From: Bradyrhizobium barranii subsp. barranii
GTDB taxonomy: Bacteria; Pseudomonadota; Alphaproteobacteria; Rhizobiales; Xanthobacteraceae
Length of the DNA stretch: 64,000 nucleotides
Assembly (NCBI RefSeq): GCF_017565645.3
Contig: NZ_CP086136.1
Coordinates: 8,415,501 to 8,479,500, forward strand
Direction: 5' to 3'
This document shows positions 53,341 through 61,078 of the stretch, piece after piece. The position numbers were made by a program, and so were the translations under genes. The notes beneath the pieces were generated by a model that was given only the letters and a program-made list of their open reading frames with translations, made no database searches and had not been told where the DNA came from. Numbering within the stretch: the stretch's first letter is position 1; each line of letters opens with the position of its first letter.

Positions 53341-54957
53341 TTAAGGACTTAGAGCAACGCGGAATCCATGCGTCGGATAACGAACATTGGTATCGTAGCC
53401 ATCGCGGTTGGACGGCCTCACATATCTCGAATCGTTCTTCCATGAACCCGAGCGCAGGACATGCGACGAGCAGTCCCCGCCGGTCCATGCCGAGCCGTCA
53501 CCGGGTGCGCCCTGATAGGTCCTGCGCCAGCAGTCCTCGACCCACTGATCGACACCGCCACCCATGTCGTGGACGCCGAACGGATTCGGCTTGAAGCTGC
53601 CGACCTTCGCCGGCTGCTCGGCCGCGAGGTCACCGCAATCCTTGCATCCCGCCATGCCCGGCTGGAGCTTGTCGCCCCACCAATATTTCGTCTGCGTCCC
53701 GCCGCGCGCGGCGTATTCCCATTCGGCCTCGCTCGGAAGCCGATACGACTTCTTCGTGGTCCGCGCGAGCCAGGCCGCATATTGCTGCGCGTCGGTCCAG
53801 CTCACATTGGTGATCGGCGCATCGTCCTTGCCGATGGCGGTGAAGCCGCACGCCTTTGCAGCCGCGCATTCGTTCCATTCCTGCACGGTCACCGGATATT
53901 TGCCGATTGAGAACGGCTTGACCGTGACCTGGTGGACGGGACGTTCGGTCGGGTCGTCATTGCTTCCCATCGCGAAGCTGCCGCCGCGAATGGCGATCAT
54001 CTCGGGTTCGCGGAGCGGCGTGGCCGATGGGCTTGGTGCTGGACTTGACGTCGAAGCACTTGACGTCGAAGCACTTGGCGCGGAAGCACTTGGCGCCGGA
54101 GCACTTGACGCTGAAGCACTTGGCGCCGGAGCGGGTGATGGAGATGATGCCGCCAATGAAGGAGACGGCTGCGGCGTTTGTGTCGCTGCTTCTCGCGGTG
54201 GAGGTTGCGGGCTCGGTGATGCGACCGGAGCAACAGTCGGCGCGGCGGCCTGCTCCTTCACCCTGCCTGACGGCTGGGCCAGCAGATACCACAGCACGCC
54301 GGAAGCGATCACGAGGAGCGTGACGCCGAGAAGGAAGATCAGGGTATTCTCGCGCCGACCTCGGGTCCTCCCGACCGCATCTGCGTCCGGCAGCACGCGA
54401 TAGACACGCACCGGATCGGTGATGTTCTTGACCTTGCGGTCGCCGAGCGACTCATAGCCGCATACCACCTTGTGCTTGATCTGTTCGTAGATCGCGCCCG
54501 AGATATAGACCTGACCGGGCTCGGCGATACCCTCGATGCGCGTGGCGATGTTGACGCCGTCGCCGTAGACGTCGTCCGGCTCCACGATGACGTCACCGAG
54601 ATTGACGCCGATCCGATATTCGATCCGGGAGTCCTTCGGAAGCGAAGCGTTGCGCCCGACGAGATTCTGCTGAATGACGATGCTGCAGCGAACGGCCTCG
54701 ACCGGACTGTCGAAGATCGCGATGAAGCCGTCTCCCGTCGTCTTCACCAACGTTCCATGGTGTTCGACGATGCTGGGCTCGATGAGATCCCGCTCGATCC
54801 GCTTGACGCGAACATGCGTGCCTTCCTCGTCGGCCTGCATCAAGCGGCTGTAGGAAGCGATGTCACCGACGATGATTGCGGCGAGACGACGCGGCATCGA
54901 GCCGTGTGGAGGCGGCTCGTCATGATTTCCGGATCTGAAGTTACGAATCTCGCCCAT
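53341..54957 (-). CDS. class III adenylate cyclase fused through a membrane helix to a SUMF1-like domain
   Basis: 538 residues from ATG 54957 (GGAG nine bases before). Residues about 20-190: cyclase domain with the first metal Asp in AIIVGDIASYSRLM, the second in KTTGDGFIAIF and the N/R pair in VNIATRIEG. Residues about 205-228: one membrane helix. Residues about 230-315: flexible Pro/Ala/Ser linker. Residues about 316-538: formylglycine-generating-enzyme/SUMF1-like domain (GGSFAMGSNDDPTERPVHQV, SYRLPSEAEWEYAARGG, RSGSWKND, HGFRVA). The active-site Cys pair of true FGE is not seen, so it is probably a binding domain. Predicted topology: cyclase inside, SUMF1 domain in the periplasm, a receptor-like cyclase. 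Confidence 0.88.
   Translation of the reverse strand: MGEIRNFRSGNHDEPPPHGSMPRRLAAIIVGDIASYSRLMQADEEGTHVRVKRIERDLIEPSIVEHHGTLVKTTGDGFIAIFDSPVEAVRCSIVIQQNLVGRNASLPKDSRIEYRIGVNLGDVIVEPDDVYGDGVNIATRIEGIAEPGQVYISGAIYEQIKHKVVCGYESLGDRKVKNITDPVRVYRVLPDADAVGRTRGRRENTLIFLLGVTLLVIASGVLWYLLAQPSGRVKEQAAAPTVAPVASPSPQPPPREAATQTPQPSPSLAASSPSPAPAPSASASSAPAPSASAPSASTSSASTSSPAPSPSATPLREPEMIAIRGGSFAMGSNDDPTERPVHQVTVKPFSIGKYPVTVQEWNECAAAKACGFTAIGKDDAPITNVSWTDAQQYAAWLARTTKKSYRLPSEAEWEYAARGGTQTKYWWGDKLQPGMAGCKDCGDLAAEQPAKVGSFKPNPFGVHDMGGGVDQWVEDCWRRTYQGAPGDGSAWTGGDCSSHVLRSGSWKNDSRYVRPSNRDGYDTNVRYPTHGFRVALSP
54043..54132. repeat. 15-bp tandem repeat, six copies, inside the cyclase linker
   Basis: Six direct copies of a unit like ACTTGACGTCGAAGC or ACTTGGCGCCGGAGC, each 15 bases, so every copy adds five residues (SAS, SAP or STS-type steps) without changing frame. 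Copy number probably varies between strains by slippage and sets the linker length. Confidence 0.85.
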
Positions 54958-55219
54958 TGCGGGGAACTCCACAAACGCGGGTGAGCTTACGACATCGAAT
55001 TTCAGCTGTCTGTGAAGACTATCACATTGATGATCCGCGACAATCTCGCAGAAATCAGCGGCGCCGAGTTCCCGGGCGGAATCGCGGCAAGGATTGAACC
55101 TTCGCGGACCGACGGCGGACTAAGGCTCGCGCGACCACACGGCAACGCAGCCTATGCCTGCTTCGACCGCCGCTGCGATGCGCGGCATCTTACCCAATGC
55201 CGGCGATTCCTCGCCCGCT

Positions 55220-55804
55220 TCAGCTGACAGCCTCGGGCTCCGGTTCAGGCTCCGGCACGGAGTGGTCCGAAGGGGCCGGTCGTCCGGCACCCCAATATTG
55301 CTTGCAGGTCTCGAGCAATGTCTTGACGTCCATGGTCAGGCCGCCCGCATTGACGATCACGCTGTCAGCGCCAAGCGTCTTGTTCATCAGCGACAAGGCA
55401 CGCCTCAGGAAGCCCCCGGAGAATCGCCCGGCGACAAGAGGATCGAGCTTGAGCACCACGAACTTCTGCAGGCGCTGCTCCCAGATCTGTATCTTCCGCA
55501 CGGAGCTCCAGGCGATGGTCTCGTCGGCGAGCCTGAGGTCGCGAATGCCGACACGGCTGATGAAGACGACCGGCGACCTGGCGGAGATCAACCTCCAGAG
55601 CATCCTGAAGGTGGCAAGGCCGAAAAACACCGCGCCGACGTAGCAGGCGGCGACCTCGAACGTGGTGATGTTCTTGCCTTGCTGCCACATGAATGCGAGC
55701 GCAGCGCAGAGCAGCGTCAGCAGCAGACCGGCGCCGAAAAACACCAGCAGCCGTCCCCGGGAATAGCCGATCGTAATGTTGGGCAAGTTCTGACCTACGG
55801 ACAT
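55220..55804 (-). CDS. STM3941-like membrane protein
   Basis: 194 residues. Two membrane segments (about 18-38 and 50-72) are followed by a cytoplasmic domain with VVFISRVGIRDLRLADETIAW and a Glu/Pro-rich tail. The same layout and the GIRDLR motif recur in the protein at 63322-63963, so the two are paralogues. It is a lone gene on the minus strand. Function unknown. Confidence 0.7.
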   Translation of the reverse strand: MSVGQNLPNITIGYSRGRLLVFFGAGLLLTLLCAALAFMWQQGKNITTFEVAACYVGAVFFGLATFRMLWRLISARSPVVFISRVGIRDLRLADETIAWSSVRKIQIWEQRLQKFVVLKLDPLVAGRFSGGFLRRALSLMNKTLGADSVIVNAGGLTMDVKTLLETCKQYWGAGRPAPSDHSVPEPEPEPEAVS

Positions 55805-56013
55805 GTTCGACCGCCACCAGCCTTTTGCAGCAACCCTGGGTTTACGAACGCCCCTTCTCCCGAGTTATTAGGACTGGAACCTTGCGCGAGGCTGCCCACG
55901 GGAATGCAAGGCATCGGCACTTGAACGCGCGGCGTTCGGCTTGCGACTAACCGCCAGTCGGCTCTCACCCCCCTCCGATGCGGCCGTCAATGGTTCACGC
56001 GCCCGGTGCGATC

Positions 56014-56465
56014 ATGAAAACCGCCGGAGCATCTTGTGGAGCGCCGTCTCGGCCCTAGGCGCGGCGCTTGGCGGCTCCAGCGCGAAGGCCGCGACGGAAG
56101 CCGGCGCGGGCAACAAGCTCAAGGTCGTCTATCACCTCAGCGACGCCGAGAAGGTCAATTTCGTGCTCGGCAACATCCAGAACCACATTGACGGCGTCGG
56201 CGGCCCCCAACACGTCACAATCGCATTGGTGATTCACGGGCCGGCGCTGAAGGCGTTTCACCGGGCGCAGACCAATCCCGACGTCGGCAAACGCGTCGGC
56301 GACTTCTCCAGGGACGGTGTCGAACTTGCGGCGTGCGCCAACACGATGAAGGCGCAGAACGTCACCCTGACGGGTTTGCTGCCGGGCTTCGTCAGCGCGG
56401 AGAAAGGCGGCGTGGTCCGCTTGGCCGAGCTCCAGTCGCAGGGTTATCTCTACCTGCGGCCTTAG
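56014..56465 (+). CDS. DsrE family protein with signal sequence; start region appears to lack one base
   Basis: The body reads KLKVVYHLSDAEKVNFVLGN, HVTIALVIHGPALKAF and VELAACANTMKAQNV, the DsrE/DsrF-like fold with the conserved Cys. In the sequence as given, the only in-frame start is a TTG at 55941 with no SD. If one A is added to the AAAA run at 56017-56020, ATG 56014 yields MKNRRSILWSAVSALGAALG, an export signal with Arg-Arg, and a 150-residue protein. That is the likely true product. These small proteins take part in sulfur transfer or are of unknown role in the periplasm. Confidence 0.72.
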
Positions 56466-56490
56466 GCGTCGAAGTCTTCCATTCTCGGGC

Positions 56491-56545
56491 TTGACTTATC
56501 CATAACTCTACGGTTATGAGTTAATCCATAACTTATGGGTTATGG
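56491..56545 (+). promoter_or_regulatory. promoter and two tandem operators of the arsR-type operon
   Basis: Two copies of the inverted repeat CCATAAC-N6-GTTATGR lie at 56500-56519 and 56526-56545, 26 bases apart. A TTGACT (-35, 56491-56496) and TATGAG (-10, about 56515-56520, spacer 18) overlap the first copy. This is the expected layout for autorepression by the ArsR protein encoded just downstream. Confidence 0.65.
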
Positions 56546-56552
56546 ATTTCAC

Positions 56553-56876
56553 ATGTCCGCCGCGCACGATCTTCTGTTCAGGACGCTCGCCGATCCGACT
56601 CGGAGGGCGATCTTCGAGCGGCTGTGCCGCGAGGGCGAGCAGACGGTCGGGGCACTGACTGCGACATCAGGCGTTTCCCAGCCAGCGGTCTCAAAACATC
56701 TCGGCGCGCTGAAGCAGGCCGGGCTGGTGCGCGACCGCCATGCAGGACGCCAGACCCATTACAGCGCGCAGCCCGGCGCGCTCAATCCGCTGATCGACTG
56801 GACCGGCCAGATGGCCGGCTTCTGGCAGAACCGGCTCGATGCTCTCGACGATCTCCTGAAGAGGATGGACCAATGA
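56553..56876 (+). CDS. ArsR family transcriptional regulator
   Basis: 107 residues from ATG 56553 (MSAAHDLLFRTLADPTRR). An ATG at 56535 is in frame but lies inside the second operator, so the later start is preferred; its ribosome site is weak. The winged-helix core is TVGALTATSGVSQPAVSKHL with LGALKQAGLVRDRHAGRQTH. No metal-binding Cys set is present, so it belongs to the ArsR subgroup that pairs with SRPBCC/AHSA1 proteins rather than metal sensors. It overlaps the SRPBCC gene by four bases. Confidence 0.9.
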   Translation: MSAAHDLLFRTLADPTRRAIFERLCREGEQTVGALTATSGVSQPAVSKHLGALKQAGLVRDRHAGRQTHYSAQPGALNPLIDWTGQMAGFWQNRLDALDDLLKRMDQ

Positions 56877-57304
56877 CCGAAGCTGCCGCCGAGATGCGCT
56901 CCGTGGTGATCGAGCGCGAATTTGCCTTTCCGGCCGAGCGGATCTGGCGCGCGCTGACGCAGCCGCATCTGATCGAGGAATGGCTGATGAAGAACGACTT
57001 CAAGCCGGTCGTCGGTCATCGCTTCAATCTTCGCGGCGAATGGGGCGGCGTGCTGGACTGCGAGGTCCTCACCATCGAGCCGCAGCGGGCGCTCGCCTAT
57101 ACCTGGAATTTCTCGCATGAGGACGCGGCGTTCGATCTGAAAAGTGTGGTGACCTTCACGCTGACACCGACGAACGCGGGCACGCATCTGCGCGTCGAGC
57201 AGGCGGGCTTCAGCCCGACGCAGAAGCAGGCCTATGGCGGCGCTCATGCCGGCTGGAAGCAGTTTTTCGCCAGGCTGGACGAGGTGCTGGCGCGAGCTGA
57301 CTAG
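56873..57304 (+). CDS. SRPBCC/AHSA1-domain protein
   Basis: 143 residues starting MTEAAAEMRSVVIEREFAFP; the ATG overlaps the ArsR stop (ATGA). The helix-grip fold pattern is clear: FAFPAERIWRALTQPHLIEEW, LDCEVLTIEPQRALAYTW and GWKQFFARLDEVLA. Such proteins bind hydrophobic ligands in a deep pocket; those next to ArsR regulators are common but mostly uncharacterised. It might bind or convert the compound sensed by the operon. Confidence 0.9.
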   Translation: MTEAAAEMRSVVIEREFAFPAERIWRALTQPHLIEEWLMKNDFKPVVGHRFNLRGEWGGVLDCEVLTIEPQRALAYTWNFSHEDAAFDLKSVVTFTLTPTNAGTHLRVEQAGFSPTQKQAYGGAHAGWKQFFARLDEVLARAD

Positions 57305-57348
57305 GTCCGTCGCCGGTCTTCATTCGATCATCTCAAGAGGAGGTTTCA

Positions 57349-57567
57349 TTGACCGGGAATATGTGGGTTCGGCAGATCCATCGCTGGCTGTCGCTTGCTT
57401 TCACGCTCGCCGTCATCGCGAACATCGTTGCCCTGACGCTGCAAATCCAGGCCACGTGGATCGGGCTGCTGGCATTCGTCCCGCTGATTCCGTTGCTCGC
57501 GACCGGGCTCTACATGTTCGCGCTGCCCTATGTCAGCCGCCGCAGCGGCGCGCGGCAAGAGGCGTGA
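57349..57567 (+). CDS. small two-helix membrane protein (TTG start)
   Basis: 72 residues. A strong AGAGGAGG stands five bases before TTG 57349, whereas the ATG at 57361 is too far from it, so the TTG start is preferred. Two membrane segments (about 14-33 and 38-57) are connected by a short loop. It lies 44 bases after the SRPBCC gene and two bases before the DUF1801 gene, in the same operon. No family was recognised. Confidence 0.65.
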   Translation: MTGNMWVRQIHRWLSLAFTLAVIANIVALTLQIQATWIGLLAFVPLIPLLATGLYMFALPYVSRRSGARQEA

Positions 57568-57569
57568 TC

Positions 57570-58010
57570 ATGAAGAAGGCTGTAACCGCGAAGACAAGCA
57601 GCGCGACCAAGACGGACGGCGCTTCGCCCTCCAGGATGATCGACGGCAGAATCGAGGAGCTCGGCGACTGGCGCGGCGAGATGCTGGGGCGCATCCGCGG
57701 CCTGATCAAGCAGGCCGATCCTGACGTCGTCGAGGAATGGAAATGGCGCGGCGTTCCCGTGTGGGAGCACGACGGCATCATCTGCACCGGCGAGACCTAC
57801 AAGGCCGTCGTGAAGCTGACTTTCGCCAAGGGCGCGGCGCTGGACGACCCGGCCGGCCTGTTCAATTCCAGCCTCGAGGGAAACGTGCGCCGCGCGATCG
57901 ACATTCGCGAAGGCGAAAAGATCAACGAGAAGGCGTTGAAGGCGCTCATTCGCGCAGCCGTGGAGCTGAATGCGTCCAAGAAGAAGCCGGCGAAGAAGCG
58001 ATCGACTTAG
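57570..58010 (+). CDS. DUF1801 family protein
   Basis: 146 residues from ATG 57570. After a Lys/Ser/Thr-rich start the DUF1801 fold follows: MLGRIRGLIKQADPDVVEEW, WKWRGVPVWEHDGIICTGE and KLTFAKGAALDDP, ending in a Lys-rich tail (KKKPAKKRST). The fold is related to YdhG/YdeI-type proteins whose role is unclear. Last gene of the ArsR operon. Confidence 0.88.
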   Translation: MKKAVTAKTSSATKTDGASPSRMIDGRIEELGDWRGEMLGRIRGLIKQADPDVVEEWKWRGVPVWEHDGIICTGETYKAVVKLTFAKGAALDDPAGLFNSSLEGNVRRAIDIREGEKINEKALKALIRAAVELNASKKKPAKKRST

Positions 58011-58056
58011 ACTACGTCAAGTCGATGCAAATTCTTGGTGACGGCCAGAGCAAGCG

Positions 58057-58191
58057 CCTCGTCCTTCGAGACGACCGCTCCGCGGTCTCCTCAGGATGAG
58101 GCTAAGCAGAAGCGCTGTCTGTCGACATAGCTCCCGCACACTCCGTCCTCATCCTGAGGGCCCGCCAGAGGCGGGCGTCTCGAAGGATTGG
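58057..58191. repeat. family C repeat halves in inverted arrangement
   Basis: A right half (CCTCGTCCTTCGAGACG, TCTCCTCAGGATGAGG; 58057-58101) and a left half (CCTCATCCTGAGGGCCCGCC, GCGTCTCGAAGGATTGG; 58147-58191) of the family C unit, in reversed order compared with 39762 and 47160. Between the convergent DUF1801 and SpoVR genes. Confidence 0.7.
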
Positions 58192-58240
58192 CCGCGGGCG
58201 AGCTACCGCCACGTCGATGTTCTAGCAGCTACCAGCCGTC

Positions 58241-59776
58241 TCAGGCCGCCGCCGGGATCGGACGCGGGCTTACGACATATTCGCGCAGGACCTTGTCGTT
58301 GGCGTCGACCTCGATCAGTGAGACGTCGTAAGTCCAGAGATCGGCGAGGTGCTGGAGCACGCGCTTGGCGTCGGTCTCGTTGAGCTGCGAGCCCTTGATG
58401 ACGTGGTGATGCAGGATCAGCCGGCGGTCGCCGGAGAGATCGACGTCGACCACTTCGATATTGGCGTCGATGAAGCCGACATCATGCTGCCGCGCCAGCT
58501 CACGCCGCACCCGGCGGAAGCCGCGATCGTCGTGGATGGCATCGACCCGGATGCCGGCGCGCTCCTCGGGATCGTCGTGCAGGTGGAACATGCGGAAGTG
58601 CCGCATCAGCTTCGGGCTCAGGAACTGCGCGATGAAGCTTTCATCGCGGTAGTTGGCCCAGACGTCGCGCAGCACACCCATCACGTCGTTCTTGCCGGCA
58701 ATGTCGGGGAACCACTCGCGGTCCTCGTCTTCCGGCCGGGTGACGATGCGCTCGATGTCCTGCATCACGGCAAAGCCGAGCGCATAGGGATTGAAGCCGG
58801 AGAAGCGCGGATCGTCGAATTCGGGCTGGAACACCACGTTGGTGTGCGACTGCAGGAATTCGAGGAAGTTGCCGTCGGAGATGCGGCCTTGCTGATGCAG
58901 CTTGGTCATGATGCGATAGTGGACGTAGGTCGCCGTCCCCTCGTTCATCACCTTGGTCTGGCTCTGCGGATAGAAATATTGCGCGATGTGTCGGACGATG
59001 CGCAAAAGCTCGCGCTGCCAGGGCGCCAGCCGCGGCGCGCTCTTCTCCAGGAAGTAGAGCAGGTTTTCCTGCGGCAGGCCGAGCAGCTTGCGGCGGCGTT
59101 CGATGCTGAGCGCGGAGCGGGTCTTCGAGGCCCCCTTCGGCACGGTGCGCCAGAGGTCGTTGAAGACTTCCTCCTCGTGCTGACGGCGGCGCCCTGCCCG
59201 CTTCTCCTCGGCACGCAGATCCAGCTTCTTCTTGCCGGGATAGCGGTCGATGCCGTGCGACATCAGCGCATGCGCGGCATCCAGGGTGCGCTCGACCTCG
59301 ACGCGGCCGTAGCGCTCCTCGCAGGTCATGACGTAGTTCTTGGCAAAGTCGAGATAGTCCAGAATGCCGTCGGCGTCGGTCCACTGCTTGAACAGATAGT
59401 TGTTCTTGAAGAAGTGGTTATGGCCGAAGGCGGCGTGGGCGATCACCAGCGTCTGCATCGTCGCCGTGTTCTCCTCCATCAGATAGGAGATGCAGGGCGA
59501 GGAGTTGATCACGATCTCATAGGCAAGCCCCATCAGGCCCTTGCGGTACGAGGCCTCGTGGAACGCGAAGTGCTTGCCGAACGACCAGTGCTTGTAGAAC
59601 AGCGGCATGCCGACGGACGAGTAGGCATCCAGCATCTGCTCGGCGGTGATGACCTCAATCTGGTTCGGATAGACGTCGAGCCCGAGATCCTTCGTCGCCA
59701 CCTCCTCACAGGCATCGGTGATGCGCTGCAAGGTGTGGAAATCCCAATCGGCGCCTTCGAACAAGCGTTCCGTCAT
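58241..59776 (-). CDS. SpoVR family protein
   Basis: 511 residues. Recognisable family blocks: DVYPNQIEVITAEQMLDAYS, YEIVINSSPCISYLMEENT, AHAAFGHNHFFKNNYLF, GTATYVHYRIMTKLHQQG and YALGFAVMQDIER. It is the third gene of the prkA-yeaH-spoVR set found together in many proteobacteria; the ATG overlaps the yeaH stop by four bases. The conserved His residues could bind metal. The biochemical role is unknown; the set is linked to starvation and stress survival. Confidence 0.93.
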   Translation of the reverse strand: MTERLFEGADWDFHTLQRITDACEEVATKDLGLDVYPNQIEVITAEQMLDAYSSVGMPLFYKHWSFGKHFAFHEASYRKGLMGLAYEIVINSSPCISYLMEENTATMQTLVIAHAAFGHNHFFKNNYLFKQWTDADGILDYLDFAKNYVMTCEERYGRVEVERTLDAAHALMSHGIDRYPGKKKLDLRAEEKRAGRRRQHEEEVFNDLWRTVPKGASKTRSALSIERRRKLLGLPQENLLYFLEKSAPRLAPWQRELLRIVRHIAQYFYPQSQTKVMNEGTATYVHYRIMTKLHQQGRISDGNFLEFLQSHTNVVFQPEFDDPRFSGFNPYALGFAVMQDIERIVTRPEDEDREWFPDIAGKNDVMGVLRDVWANYRDESFIAQFLSPKLMRHFRMFHLHDDPEERAGIRVDAIHDDRGFRRVRRELARQHDVGFIDANIEVVDVDLSGDRRLILHHHVIKGSQLNETDAKRVLQHLADLWTYDVSLIEVDANDKVLREYVVSPRPIPAAA

Positions 59777-61056
59777 GGAGCGGCTTTCTCCTGGGAAGTT
59801 TCCCGGCGCTGGAACAGATCGTGGAACACCGGGAAGATCTCGCTGCGCTCGCTGACCTTGCGCATTGAGAGCGGTGCGCCGCTGTTGCGCAGGCGGTCGT
59901 AGAGGGTCCAGAGCGAGGAGTCGGAGAGATCGAAGGCGCTGCCGCCGGACTCCCCGACCTCGAGATAGGCAAAGAACTGGCAGACCGGCAGGATCTTGTC
60001 GGTCAGCAGCATGCCCGTGAGCTCGCCGTCGGAATAGGAATTGTCGCCGTCGGAGGCCTGCGCGGCGTAGATGTTCCAGTCCGCCGGATTGAAACGCTCG
60101 CGCACGATCTCGTGCATGGCGTGGAGCGCGCTGGAGACCAGCGTGCCGCCCGAGGCCGGACCGTAGAAGAAGGTCTGCTCGTCCACCTCCTCGGCGCGGT
60201 CGGTGTGGCGGATGAAGACGATCTCGACATGCTTGTAGCGTCGCTTCAGGAACACGTAGAGCAGCATGTAGAAGCGCTTGGCGAGATCCTTCATGTGCTC
60301 GGACATCGAGCCGGAGACGTCCATCAGGCAGAACATCACCGCCTGCGCCACCGGCCGCGGCACCTTCTCGTAGCGGCGGTAGCGGATATCGAGCGGATCG
60401 ACGAAGGGAATGCGCTTAGTCCTCGCCTTCAGCCTTTCGAGCTCGGCGAGCAGCACCACACGCTCGTCCTCGTCGGTGCATGCCGCGATCGCGGCTTCCA
60501 GCTCCTCGATCTCCTCCTTGCGGGGACGCTTGAGCGCGATGCGGCGCGCCAGCGCGAGCTTCACCGTCCGGCTGACCGAGATGTTGGCGGGCGAGCCGGA
60601 CGTGGTGTAGCCGGCGCGCTGGATGCCCTCGCTCTCGGTCTGCGCGATCTTGCGCTTGGCAAGATCCGGCAGCTCGAGGTCGTCGAGGAACAGATCCACG
60701 AACTCGTCGCGGGAGAGGACGAAGCGGAACGCGTCCTCGCTGTCGCCTTCGCCGGGACCGGAATCCTTGGCGCTGCCCTGGCCGGATCGCTGGAGGTAAT
60801 CGCCCTCGATGAACTTCTTGTTCCCGGGCAACACCATGTCGCGCGTTCCGCCTTCACGGCGGAAACGCGGCTCGTGCATGCCGTCGAGCGGTATCGTGAC
60901 CTCACCACCCTCCAGGACGTCCTTGATGTCGCGTTCCTGCGAGGTCTTCTTGACGGCGCCCTGCACCAGGGATTTGGCCCGACGCAAGAACCGCTGCCGG
61001 TTCTCAAGACTCTTGCCGCCTGGATTCAGGCGCCTGTCAATAATGTGAATGGGCAC
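59773..61056 (-). CDS. YeaH/YhbH family protein (DUF444) with vWA domain
   Basis: 427 residues from GTG 61056, preceded by GGATGG. The N-terminus IHIIDRRLNPGGKSLENRQR is the family start. The vWA metal-ion-dependent adhesion motif is MFCLMDVSGSMSEHM (D246, S248, S250), and the C-terminal segment includes GTLVSSALHAMHEIV. It lies between prkA and spoVR with short spacing, in the classical order, and probably forms a complex with the PrkA kinase. Cytoplasmic. Confidence 0.93.
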   Translation of the reverse strand: MPIHIIDRRLNPGGKSLENRQRFLRRAKSLVQGAVKKTSQERDIKDVLEGGEVTIPLDGMHEPRFRREGGTRDMVLPGNKKFIEGDYLQRSGQGSAKDSGPGEGDSEDAFRFVLSRDEFVDLFLDDLELPDLAKRKIAQTESEGIQRAGYTTSGSPANISVSRTVKLALARRIALKRPRKEEIEELEAAIAACTDEDERVVLLAELERLKARTKRIPFVDPLDIRYRRYEKVPRPVAQAVMFCLMDVSGSMSEHMKDLAKRFYMLLYVFLKRRYKHVEIVFIRHTDRAEEVDEQTFFYGPASGGTLVSSALHAMHEIVRERFNPADWNIYAAQASDGDNSYSDGELTGMLLTDKILPVCQFFAYLEVGESGGSAFDLSDSSLWTLYDRLRNSGAPLSMRKVSERSEIFPVFHDLFQRRETSQEKAAP

Positions 61057-61078
61057 TTTTCCATCCGCTCCATCCGCC

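Noticed and set aside
54043..54132. Short direct repeats considered as a CRISPR array
   Set aside because: Units are contiguous 15-mers without spacers and lie inside a coding linker.
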